Part shown: positions 1 through 5,775 of the stretch, in pieces
Numbering within the stretch: position 1 is the stretch's first letter
Layout: every line of letters begins with the position of its first letter
Source: Prevotella sp. UBA4376
GTDB taxonomy: Bacteria > Bacteroidota > Bacteroidia > Bacteroidales > Bacteroidaceae
DNA: 5,775 nucleotides
Assembly (NCBI GenBank): GCA_002391185.1
Contig: DGRY01000021.1
Coordinates: 5,051 to 10,825, forward strand
Reading direction: 5' to 3'
Notes under the pieces: generated by a model
Databases searched by the model: none
What the model was told of the DNA's origin: nothing
What the model saw: only the letters and a program-made list of their open reading frames with translations
Translations under genes and position numbers: made by a program

Positions 1-448
1 CACCACCAGAGAAACCTTCGTTAACGCTACGATGAGCAAGCTTAGAATCCAACTCTACCAACTGACGCTTTTCACGCATCAGCTTTATGAAGTCGGTAGC
101 TTTCAAAGGCTCCTTGCCTTCATACTGACGCTTAGCATTAACAGCAGCCTTCATGAAGTTTGTCATGCTCACACCAGGAATCTCAACAGGATACTGGAAC
201 GAAAGAAACAAGCCTTCACGAGCACGATCCTCAGGCTTCATCTCAAGAAGATTCTTGCCGTTGAAGATTGCCTCACCATCAGTAACGGTGTAAAGAGGGT
301 TACCAGTGAGCACAGCACTAAGGGTTGACTTTCCTGATCCATTAGGACCCATGATAGCATGAATCTCACCATCCTTGATGGTAAGGTTTATGCCTTTCAA
401 TATCTCTTTGCCAGCAATTGTGGCGCACAAATTTTTAACTTCTAACAT
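1..448 (-). CDS. sufC: SufC, Fe-S cluster assembly ATPase (5' part, cut by window edge)
   Basis: This is the ABC-type ATPase of the SUF system, a soluble cytoplasmic protein that works with SufB and SufD to build Fe-S clusters. The frame is open from the ATG at 448 to the window edge, giving 149 residues of a family usually about 250 long. Visible landmarks are the N-terminal strand MLEVKNL, the Walker A motif GPNGSGKST at residues 34-42, the Q-loop in LSFQYPVEIPG (Gln85), and NEGFSGG at 143-149, the start of the SufC signature motif. Walker B, the D-loop and the switch His lie beyond the edge. The start is fixed by the N-terminal fit; no clear Shine-Dalgarno precedes it, as is common in Bacteroidetes. 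It follows sufB in the same direction but is separated from it by the four-helix gene and its heptamer repeats. An ATG at 456 is out of frame and opens only a four-codon ORF. Confidence 0.96.
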   Translation of the reverse strand, partial: MLEVKNLCATIAGKEILKGINLTIKDGEIHAIMGPNGSGKSTLSAVLTGNPLYTVTDGEAIFNGKNLLEMKPEDRAREGLFLSFQYPVEIPGVSMTNFMKAAVNAKRQYEGKEPLKATDFIKLMREKRQLVELDSKLAHRSVNEGFSGG

Positions 449-462
449 AGTAACATATTTAA

Positions 463-504
463 TTAGGAGTTAGGAGATAGGAGTTAGGAGTTATTAGTTA
501 TTAC
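463..504. repeat. Left heptamer array (six 7-bp units), inverted relative to 885-940
   Basis: A strict 7-bp period runs for six units. On the plus strand the first four are TTAGGAG or ATAGGAG (463-490), followed by TTATTAG (491-497) and TTATTAC (498-504). The last unit contains the TAA stop codon of the four-helix gene (501-503, read on the minus strand). In the transcript the array reads as CTCCTAA-type units. It ends 14 nt before the sufC start codon. Its outer five units match the reverse complement of the right array at 31 of 35 positions, so the two are inverted repeats rather than direct repeats. Confidence 0.9.
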
Positions 505-884
505 TCACTTCCTACAACCGCTCCTGAATTATTATTCCTTGTGGTTTTTGTTATAGATATGAATATTTTTTTGAGTTCCAAGCAATCGTCAGACAATGAT
601 TTATATTGTTCTGACGAGAGATAATCTGTTTTCAATAATATCTCTAACCAATACAATGTTTCAGAACATTCTTTTAAAGATATATAGCATTTTGCCAAAA
701 AATCTTTTCTGCTTGTTCCATATTGTGCTTCAGCTAAATTAGCCCCAATACTGGTTCCACTCCGTACTATTTGTTTTGATATTACATACTCATGCTTCTC
801 GTTATAAAGATATTGAGATAGACGTACAATACGAACCGAGAAATCGATACACTTATTATATAAAAATAATCTAAAGTTTTCCAT
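501..884 (-). CDS. Four-helix bundle protein (23S rRNA intervening-sequence protein / Avd-like family)
   Basis: The 127-residue product has the hallmark of the four-helix-bundle family: RSGTSIGANLAEA at residues 41-53, followed by SRKDFLAKCYISLKECSET (58-76) and a helix YWLEILLKTDYLS (78-90). Four amphipathic helices can be placed at about 3-28, 31-53, 58-88 and 91-114. There is no signal peptide or membrane segment. Relatives are coded in intervening sequences of 23S rRNA, and the Avd accessory protein of diversity-generating retroelements has the same fold and binds RNA and a reverse transcriptase. The cellular role of stand-alone copies is not known. The polar tail after residue 114 (TRNNNSGAVVGSE) lies outside the helical core. 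The start at 884 directly abuts the last heptamer unit and gives the usual family N-terminus; the stop lies inside the left array. The gene is AT-rich and interrupts the sufB-sufC pair. Family assignment is strong, function is open. Confidence 0.9.
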   Translation of the reverse strand: MENFRLFLYNKCIDFSVRIVRLSQYLYNEKHEYVISKQIVRSGTSIGANLAEAQYGTSRKDFLAKCYISLKECSETLYWLEILLKTDYLSSEQYKSLSDDCLELKKIFISITKTTRNNNSGAVVGSE

Positions 885-940
885 ACGCTAACTACTAACC
901 ACTAACTACTAACTACTATCTCCTATCTCCTATCTCCTAA
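885..940. repeat. Right heptamer array (eight 7-bp units), inverted relative to 463-504
   Basis: Read on the minus strand from 940 to 885, eight heptamers follow each other without gaps. The first three are TTAGGAG or ATAGGAG (940-920), then come one ATAGTAG, variants of TTAGTAG including one TTAGTGG, and a final TTAGCGT touching the ATG of the four-helix gene. The array starts 2 nt after the sufB TAG stop (943-945), and the preceding ATAGAG looks like a seventh-base-deleted unit. Outer units are of the GGAG kind and inner ones of the GTAG kind, mirrored in the left array by a change from GGAG to TTAG. Because 7 is not a multiple of 3, the TAG in each unit puts stops into all three frames. 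Confidence 0.9.
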
Positions 941-942
941 CT

Positions 943-2388
943 CTATCCAACTGTTCCTTCCAAGGAAACTGATAATAGTTTTTGAGCTTCTACCGCAAAC
1001 TCCATAGGGAGCTTGTTGAGCACATCCTTAGCATATCCATTCACGATAAGTCCCACAGCCTCTTCGGTAGGAATACCTCTCTGATTACAGTAGAATAGCT
1101 GGTCTTCAGAAATCTTAGAGGTGGTTGCCTCGTGTTCAAAGATAGCAGTATCATTATGCACATCCATATATGGGAATGTGTGAGCGCCACAGTTACTACC
1201 AAGCAACAAACTGTCACATGAGCTATAGTTACGGGCATTGTCGGCATTTGATGTTGCGCGAACAAGACCACGATAGCTATTCTGACTATGTCCAGCAGAG
1301 ATACCCTTAGAGATGATTGTTGATTTGGTGTTCTTACCCATATGAATCATCTTTGTACCTGTATCTGCTTCCTGATAGTTATTGGTAACAGCAACACTAT
1401 AGAACTCGGCAACACTATTGTCACCACGCAACACACATGAAGGATATTTCCAAGTGATGGCTGAACCAGTCTCTACTTGTGTCCAGCTGAGTTTCGAGTT
1501 AACCCCACGCAAATCACCGCGCTTTGTAACAAGGTTCAACACACCACCCTTACCATCCTCATCACCAGGATACCAGTTCTGAACAGTAGAGTATTTCACC
1601 TCTGCATTATCAAGAACAACAATCTCCACAACGGCTGCGTGCAACTGGTTCTCATCACGCATAGGAGCGGTACAACCTTCAAGATAGCTTACATAGCTAT
1701 CATCGTCAGCAACGATAAGAGTACGCTCAAATTGTCCTGTGTTACGCGCATTGATACGGAAATAGCTGCTCAACTCCATTGGACAACGAACACCCTTAGG
1801 GATATACACGAAAGAGCCATCGCTAAATACAGCAGAGTTCAACGCAGCAAAGAAATTATCACGATAAGGAACTACCGAACCGAGATATTGCTTAACAAGA
1901 TCAGGATGTTCCTTTACTGCTTCACCTATACTTGAGAAGATTATTCCCTTCTCTGCCAATTGTTTCTTGAAAGTTGTCTTTACTGACACAGAGTCCATGA
2001 TAGCATCAACAGCCACACCACTCAATGCAAGACGTTCTTCCAAAGGAATACCAAGCTTATCAAAAGTTTTCTCCAACTCAGGATCAATTTCCTTGTTGGC
2101 TGGTTTCTTTGCCAAAGGGTCAGCATAGTATGATATTGCCTGATAGTCTATCTTAGGCACATTAACATGTCCCCATTTGGGTTCCTTCATACTCTGCCAA
2201 TGACGAAAAGCCTTCAAGCGGAAATCAAGAAGCCATTCTGGCTCACCTTTCTTTTCAGAAATGAGACGAACAATATCCTCATTCAATCCCACTGGGATGA
2301 CATCGGTATGCACGTCTGTGGTGAAGCCATATTCATATTTCTTCTCGGCAACCTCTTTGACGAATTTATTCTGTTCTGTTTGCGCCAT
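943..2388 (-). CDS. sufB: SufB, Fe-S cluster scaffold protein of the SUF complex
   Basis: SufB is the scaffold subunit of the cytoplasmic SufBCD complex, on which sulfur from SufS and iron are joined into a nascent Fe-S cluster with SufC ATPase activity. From the ATG at 2388 the product has 481 residues, the normal family length. Recognisable blocks are [13 protein letters not shown] (49-61), [16 protein letters not shown] (196-211), [18 protein letters not shown] (235-252) with Cys239, and the C-terminal core with Cys391 in [18 protein letters not shown] (399-407), EHEATTS (418-424) and EFAVEAQKL (463-471). By alignment from memory, Cys239, Cys391 and Glu418-His419-Glu420 match E. coli SufB Cys254, Cys405 and Glu432-His433-Glu434, so the functional residues are kept. 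An in-frame ATG at 2424 would add 12 residues ([12 protein letters not shown]), but these are hydrophobic, not family-like, and coded by hairpin DNA, so 2388 is preferred. No good Shine-Dalgarno precedes it. The TAG stop is followed at once by the heptamer array. Confidence 0.97.
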   Translation of the reverse strand: MAQTEQNKFVKEVAEKKYEYGFTTDVHTDVIPVGLNEDIVRLISEKKGEPEWLLDFRLKAFRHWQSMKEPKWGHVNVPKIDYQAISYYADPLAKKPANKEIDPELEKTFDKLGIPLEERLALSGVAVDAIMDSVSVKTTFKKQLAEKGIIFSSIGEAVKEHPDLVKQYLGSVVPYRDNFFAALNSAVFSDGSFVYIPKGVRCPMELSSYFRINARNTGQFERTLIVADDDSYVSYLEGCTAPMRDENQLHAAVVEIVVLDNAEVKYSTVQNWYPGDEDGKGGVLNLVTKRGDLRGVNSKLSWTQVETGSAITWKYPSCVLRGDNSVAEFYSVAVTNNYQEADTGTKMIHMGKNTKSTIISKGISAGHSQNSYRGLVRATSNADNARNYSSCDSLLLGSNCGAHTFPYMDVHNDTAIFEHEATTSKISEDQLFYCNQRGIPTEEAVGLIVNGYAKDVLNKLPMEFAVEAQKLLSVSLEGTVG

Positions 2389-2398
2389 TTGTTTAATA

Positions 2399-2412
2399 CC
2401 TATTTTTATAGG
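2399..2412 (-). other. Small hairpin just upstream of the sufB start
   Basis: The arms CCTAT (2399-2403) and ATAGG (2408-2412) form a perfect 5-bp stem with a four-base loop of A residues in the transcript. It lies 11-24 nt upstream of the sufB ATG, where it could influence ribosome access, or merely serve as a spacer. Stability would be low, so a role is uncertain. Confidence 0.35.
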
Positions 2413-2413
2413 A

Positions 2414-2465
2414 AATAGCCACAAATATTATGCCAGAATTTAATCTGGTAACATTTGTGGCTACT
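2414..2465 (-). terminator. Nested stem-loop in the infB-sufB gap (possible terminator or processing site)
   Basis: The arms TAGCCACAAAT (2416-2426) and ATTTGTGGCTA (2453-2463) are perfectly complementary over 11 bp and extend by a G-U and an A-U pair to 2414/2465. Inside lies a second stem, CCAGA (2433-2437) with TCTGG (2444-2448), around a six-base AT loop. It starts 21 nt after the infB stop. In the transcript only a short U-run (UUU, then CC) follows the stem, so as an intrinsic terminator it would be weak; the plus direction has no U-run either. Partial read-through, attenuation or an RNase cleavage site between infB and suf are all possible. A near-match to the Bacteroidetes -7 element (AATATTTG) overlaps the right arm in the transcript sense, but no -33 element is convincing. 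The structure is certain, the role is not. Confidence 0.4.
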
Positions 2466-2485
2466 ATTGTTGTATCATAAAGAGT

Positions 2486-5281
2486 TTACAACTTCTGCTC
2501 TACCTCAATCTCTGTGAAGGTTTCGATGATATCGCCAACCTGAAGATCGTTGTAGTTTGTAAGACTGATACCACACTCAAGACCGGTAACAACCTCCTTA
2601 ACATCGTCCTTGTAGCGTTTCAAAGCTGCAATGGTAGCTGTGTGAACAACAATACCATCACGAACTACACGACCCTTGTCCTTAGAGTGTACCTTACCTT
2701 CGATAACCATAGCACCGGCAACGGTACCAACCTTGCTGATCTTGAATACCTGCTTAACTTCAACCTGACCTGTGACAATCTCTTTCTTCACCTTATCAAG
2801 CATACCAACCATAGCGCTCTTGATATCGTCGATAGCATCATAGATGATTGAGTAGGTGTTGATATCTACACCCTCACGCTCGGCAAGTTTGCGAGCATCA
2901 GCAGAAGGACGAACCTGGAAGCCAACGATAACTGCATCTGAAGCCGATGCAAGCATAACGTCGTTTTCAGAGATCTGACCAACAGCCTTGCTGATAACAT
3001 TTACCTGTACCTTCTCAGTAGAGAGTTTGATGAATGAGTCGGCAAGAGCCTCAACAGATCCATTGGTGTCACCCTTAACGATGATGTTAAGTTCGTGGAA
3101 CTCACCACGTGCAATACGATGAGAGATATCACCAAGGGTAAGACGTTTCTGAGTGCGCAAGCCCTGCTCACGCTGCAACTGCTCACGCTTGTTAGCAATC
3201 TCACGAGCTTCCTGCTCTGTTTCTATAACATGGAACTGGTCACCAGCTGTAGGAGCGCCATTCAAACCAAGTACGATAGCTGGTTCTGCAGGCTTAACAT
3301 TATCAATATTCTGGTTACGCTCATTGAAGAGAGCCTTAACACGTCCCCAGCTTGTACCAGCCAGAACAATGTCGCCAACCTTCAATGTACCATTGCTTAC
3401 AAGCACAGTAGAAACGAAACCACGTCCCTTGTCAAGTGATGACTCGATGATTGTACCGGTAGCCTTACGATTTGGATTTGCCTTCAGGTCGAGCATATCT
3501 GCCTCGAGGAGCACCTTCTCCATAAGGTCTTCAACGCCAATACCCTTCTTGGCACTAATCTCCTGACACTGGTACTTTCCACCCCACTCTTCAACAAGGA
3601 GGTTCATCTGTGACAGGTCTTCACGAATCTTATCTGGGTTAGCTCCTGGCTTATCAATCTTGTTGATTGCAAATACCATTGGAACGCCTGCTGCTTGAGC
3701 GTGAGCGATAGCCTCCTTCGTAGTAGGCATCACAGAGTCGTCGGCAGCGATGATGATGATTGCGATATCGGTAACCTGAGCACCACGGGCACGCATGGCG
3801 GTGAACGCCTCGTGACCTGGAGTATCAAGGAATGTTACCTTGCGACCATCCTTTAAAGTAACGGCATAAGCACCAATGTGCTGAGTGATACCACCAGCCT
3901 CACCGGCAATAACGTTGGTGTTGCGGATATGGTCGAGCAAAGAAGTCTTACCGTGGTCAACGTGACCCATCACAGTTACGATTGGAGCACGTGGCACGAG
4001 ATCGTTCTCATCGTCCTCCTCCTCGCTAACAGCTTCTTGTACCTCAGCACTAACATATTCTGTTGTGAAACCGAACTCATCGGCAACCATGTTAATGGTC
4101 TCTGCATCAAGACGCTGGTTGATAGATACCATGATACCAACGCTCATCAAGGTTGAGATAACCTGTGTTACGCTGACATCCATCATTGTAGCCAACTCAC
4201 TTACTGTAACGAACTCTGTGAGTTTAAGTATCTTACTCTCCTTGCGTTCCTGTGAAGCCTCCTTCTGCAGTTTCTCCTGAACAGCCTCGCGCTTTTCCTT
4301 ACGGTATTTAGCACCCTTCTTGTTCTGGTTCTTGCTGGTGAGACGAGCAAGTGTCTCTTTTACCTGACGTGCTACTGCCTCGTCATCCACCTCCAGAGGT
4401 TTCTGGTTTTTCTTGTTGCGGTTCTTCTTGTTGCGGCCCTTACCATTATTATTGTTGTTATTGTTATTCTGGTTAGCGGCTGCATTGATATCTACGCGTT
4501 CCTTGTTGATACGAACGCGTTTCTTACGTTCACCATTACCATTCTGCTGTGCTTTCTCCTCACGTTCCTTACGCTTCTCTTCCTTTGTCTTCTTCTTAGG
4601 ACGAGTGCTCTGGTTGAGTGAGTCAAGGTCGATCTTACCCAACACGTTCACCTTTGGAGCATTGAGAATTTTCTTCTCGCTCTTCAACATGAACACGCCT
4701 TCATCTGCTTTCTGCTCAACAACAGTTTTTTTATCTTCTGTCTTAGCATTTGCAGCTGGTTTTTCTACCTTCACCTCAGCAGGCTTTGCTGCCTTTGGTG
4801 TCTCTTTTGGAGCCTCAGCCTTTGGAGCTGCTGGTTTCTCCACCTTTGGAGCAGCAGGCTTTGGTTCTTTCTTAGGTTCCTGGCTGACGGCAGCAGCCTT
4901 TGGTTCTGGAGCCTTCTTCTCTACAGGAGCAGCAGACTTTGTAGCCGAAGCATGCTTGCCGAGCTTATCGAGGTCAATCTTGCCAACAGGTTTGAACTGC
5001 TGGATACCTGATTTCTCAAGCAGGCTCTCTGTGTGCTGAGCCTTCTGCTCTGGAGCGTGCTTCTTCTCCTTTGGTTTCTTCTGGAAGAGTTTTTCAGCTT
5101 CGTTGCGAACTTCAGCGTCTTGCTTGAAAGCTTCCACGAGAGCCCTATACTGCTCATCGTTGAGCTTGAAATTCTGGTCGGCTGCAATCTCACCCAGGTT
5201 TTTCTTTGATTCAAGGAATTCAACTGCCGTTTGAAGTCCTATGTTTAATTCACGTAATGCTTTATTTAATCTGATGCTCAT
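2486..5281 (-). CDS. infB: Translation initiation factor IF-2
   Basis: IF2 is the GTPase that brings fMet-tRNA to the 30S subunit and promotes subunit joining. The product has 931 residues. An N-terminal IF2_N-like module (about 1-55) is followed by a long charged linker (about 65-345), rich in Lys, Ala, Pro and Glu, with eight Asn in a row at 272-279 and two copies of GKIDLD. A second IF2_N module covers about 353-405. The G domain shows G1 GHVDHGKT (439-446), G2 [10 protein letters not shown] (463-472), G3 DTPGHEA (486-492), G4 NKID (540-543) and G5 SAKKG (576-580), all intact. Beta-barrel domain II, domain III with [12 protein letters not shown] (735-746) and the C-terminal initiator-tRNA-binding domain (about 830-931) follow. 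The start ATG lies 12 nt after the nusA stop behind an AAGGA box, so the two genes are very likely cotranscribed. Length above the E. coli value is due to the linker. Confidence 0.98.
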   Translation of the reverse strand: MSIRLNKALRELNIGLQTAVEFLESKKNLGEIAADQNFKLNDEQYRALVEAFKQDAEVRNEAEKLFQKKPKEKKHAPEQKAQHTESLLEKSGIQQFKPVGKIDLDKLGKHASATKSAAPVEKKAPEPKAAAVSQEPKKEPKPAAPKVEKPAAPKAEAPKETPKAAKPAEVKVEKPAANAKTEDKKTVVEQKADEGVFMLKSEKKILNAPKVNVLGKIDLDSLNQSTRPKKKTKEEKRKEREEKAQQNGNGERKKRVRINKERVDINAAANQNNNNNNNNGKGRNKKNRNKKNQKPLEVDDEAVARQVKETLARLTSKNQNKKGAKYRKEKREAVQEKLQKEASQERKESKILKLTEFVTVSELATMMDVSVTQVISTLMSVGIMVSINQRLDAETINMVADEFGFTTEYVSAEVQEAVSEEEDDENDLVPRAPIVTVMGHVDHGKTSLLDHIRNTNVIAGEAGGITQHIGAYAVTLKDGRKVTFLDTPGHEAFTAMRARGAQVTDIAIIIIAADDSVMPTTKEAIAHAQAAGVPMVFAINKIDKPGANPDKIREDLSQMNLLVEEWGGKYQCQEISAKKGIGVEDLMEKVLLEADMLDLKANPNRKATGTIIESSLDKGRGFVSTVLVSNGTLKVGDIVLAGTSWGRVKALFNERNQNIDNVKPAEPAIVLGLNGAPTAGDQFHVIETEQEAREIANKREQLQREQGLRTQKRLTLGDISHRIARGEFHELNIIVKGDTNGSVEALADSFIKLSTEKVQVNVISKAVGQISENDVMLASASDAVIVGFQVRPSADARKLAEREGVDINTYSIIYDAIDDIKSAMVGMLDKVKKEIVTGQVEVKQVFKISKVGTVAGAMVIEGKVHSKDKGRVVRDGIVVHTATIAALKRYKDDVKEVVTGLECGISLTNYNDLQVGDIIETFTEIEVEQKL

Positions 5282-5287
5282 TAATAT

Positions 5288-5292
5288 TCCTT
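5288..5292 (-). promoter_or_regulatory. Shine-Dalgarno-like ribosome binding site of infB
   Basis: AAGGA in the transcript sense sits 6 nt before the infB ATG at 5281, within the 12-nt nusA-infB gap. It supports this start over the later in-frame codons. It stands out because sufB and sufC in this window lack such a box, in keeping with the weak use of Shine-Dalgarno sites in Bacteroidetes. Confidence 0.55.
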
Positions 5293-5293
5293 A

Positions 5294-5775
5294 TTATTCA
5301 AATTCTGCTTTTAATATGTTTATGACATTATCAACGGTCTCTTCTTCCAAGTCAGCCTTTTCTACCAACATTTCACGAGGAGCATTCAACACCTGGCGAG
5401 CTGTATCAAGACCAATTCCCTTGATGGCATCAATAACCCATTGATCTATTTCGTCAGAGAACTCATCCAAGTAGATATCGTCTTCTGCCTCATTTTCATC
5501 TATCTCGCGGAATACATCAATAGTAAACTCTGTAAGCATAGAAGCCAACTTGATATTCAAACCGCCTCGACCAATAGCAAGACTAACTTCCTCTGGCTGC
5601 AAATATACCTCGGCCTTCTTCTCTTCTTCATTGATATTAATAGAAGAAACCTTTGCTGGGCTCAACGCACGCTGGATAAACAACTTGATGTTAGAAGTAT
5701 AGTTAATTACATCGATATTTTCGTTACAAAGTTCACGTACTATACCGTGTACACGACTACCCTTCACACCGACAC
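5294..5775 (-). CDS. nusA: NusA, transcription termination/antitermination factor (3' part, cut by window edge)
   Basis: NusA binds RNA polymerase and nascent RNA and controls pausing, termination and antitermination. About 160 C-terminal residues are visible. The fragment opens with VGVKGSRVHGIVREL, the GxxG loop of the first KH domain, and the frame is open to the edge, so the GTG at 5767 is an internal Val and not a start. The second KH domain follows with LAIGRGGLNIKLAS (GRGG coded around 5561-5572). The tail, about the last 75 residues, is acidic (DENEAEDDIYLDEF) and ends in a helix-hairpin-helix-like segment, IDAIKGIGLDTARQVLNA followed by a Glu-rich helix. The S1 and N-terminal RNA-polymerase-binding domains lie outside the window. 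The nusA-infB pairing is conserved in most bacteria. Confidence 0.97.
   Translation of the reverse strand, partial: VGVKGSRVHGIVRELCNENIDVINYTSNIKLFIQRALSPAKVSSININEEEKKAEVYLQPEEVSLAIGRGGLNIKLASMLTEFTIDVFREIDENEAEDDIYLDEFSDEIDQWVIDAIKGIGLDTARQVLNAPREMLVEKADLEEETVDNVINILKAEFE

Larger units (their letters stand above)
463..940 (-). mobile_element. Putative inserted cassette: four-helix-bundle gene between inverted heptamer arrays
   Basis: The 478-bp unit contains one small gene and two inverted arrays of a 7-bp repeat, with almost nothing else. It separates sufB from sufC, which are normally adjacent. Removing it would leave 16 nt between the sufB stop and the sufC start, typical operon spacing. 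Its interior is AT-richer than the neighbours: 18 G/C in the 60 bases at 541-600 and 16 in those at 601-660, against 25 in 1261-1320 of sufB. No transposase, integrase, reverse transcriptase or clear target-site duplication is visible, so if mobile it would need help in trans. The layout recalls the 23S rRNA intervening sequences of Leptospira and Coxiella, where a related protein is coded inside a stem-loop. That it is a mobile element is my inference; the repeats and their inversion are seen directly. Confidence 0.5.

Noticed and set aside
32..328. Plus-strand open frame of 98 codons
   Set aside because: It is antisense to the 5' part of sufC, whose motifs are clear on the other strand.
442..456. 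Four-codon ORF overlapping the sufC start out of frame
   Set aside because: Too short to support as a leader peptide; likely chance in AT-rich DNA.
463..940. CRISPR-like array
   Set aside because: The repeats are contiguous 7-bp units without spacers, and the two arrays are inverted around a gene.
463..940. Classical IS element or diversity-generating retroelement
   Set aside because: No transposase, reverse transcriptase, variable repeat or template repeat is present; only the four-helix protein is shared in fold with Avd.
1477..1935. Plus-strand open frame of 152 codons
   Set aside because: It lies fully antisense to well conserved sufB and resembles no known protein.
2389..2424. Longer sufB start at 2424
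   Set aside because: The extra 12 residues are not family-like and are coded by the intergenic stem-loop; MAQTEQ at 2388 gives the normal length.
2422..2452. Promoter for suf with a -7 element AATATTTG
   Set aside because: One mismatch to the Bacteroidetes TAnnTTTG element, but no convincing -33 element at the right distance, and the match is part of the stem-loop arm.
4413..5039. Plus-strand open frame of 208 codons, rich in Phe, Leu, Ser and Ala
   Set aside because: It is the antisense of the biased Lys/Ala/Pro/Glu linker of infB; low stop density there follows from codon bias, and the predicted protein has no family features.
5765..5767. GTG as start codon of the nusA fragment
   Set aside because: It codes an internal Val in the conserved KH loop VGVKGSRV, and the frame stays open to the window edge.

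Overview
The window looks like chromosomal DNA of a member of the Bacteroidales, most likely Prevotella or a close relative. The reasons are the IF2 with a very long Lys/Ala/Pro/Glu and Asn-rich linker, a SufB and SufC of the Bacteroidetes kind, a nusA-infB-suf gene order, moderate G+C, and start codons mostly without a strong Shine-Dalgarno. The genus is inferred from protein style, not from a marker gene. All real genes lie on the minus strand, so transcription runs from the right edge to the left.

From right to left: the 3' part of nusA (5294-5775, cut by the window edge); infB, complete (2486-5281), 12 nt after nusA; a gap of 97 nt holding a nested stem-loop and a second small hairpin; sufB, complete, best start at 2388 (943-2388); a small AT-rich gene for a four-helix-bundle protein of the 23S rRNA intervening-sequence-protein type (501-884); and the 5' part of sufC (1-448, cut by the window edge just inside the ABC signature motif).

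NusA and IF2 form the usual transcription/translation factor pair. SufB and SufC are scaffold and ATPase of the SUF Fe-S cluster assembly machine; sufD and sufS would be expected further left, outside the window.

The most unusual region is 463-940. The four-helix gene sits between sufB and sufC and is bracketed by two arrays of 7-bp repeats in inverted orientation: six units at 463-504 and eight at 885-940. The outer five units of the two arms match at 31 of 35 positions, so an RNA from this region could fold into a long stem with the gene in its loop. The repeats abut the start codon of the small gene and include its stop codon, and they begin 2 nt after the sufB stop. Taking out 463-940 would leave sufB and sufC 16 nt apart, an ordinary operon spacing. 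I read it as an inserted cassette that resembles, in layout, the 23S rRNA intervening sequences that carry the same protein family. No stretch above 300 bases lacks a gene.
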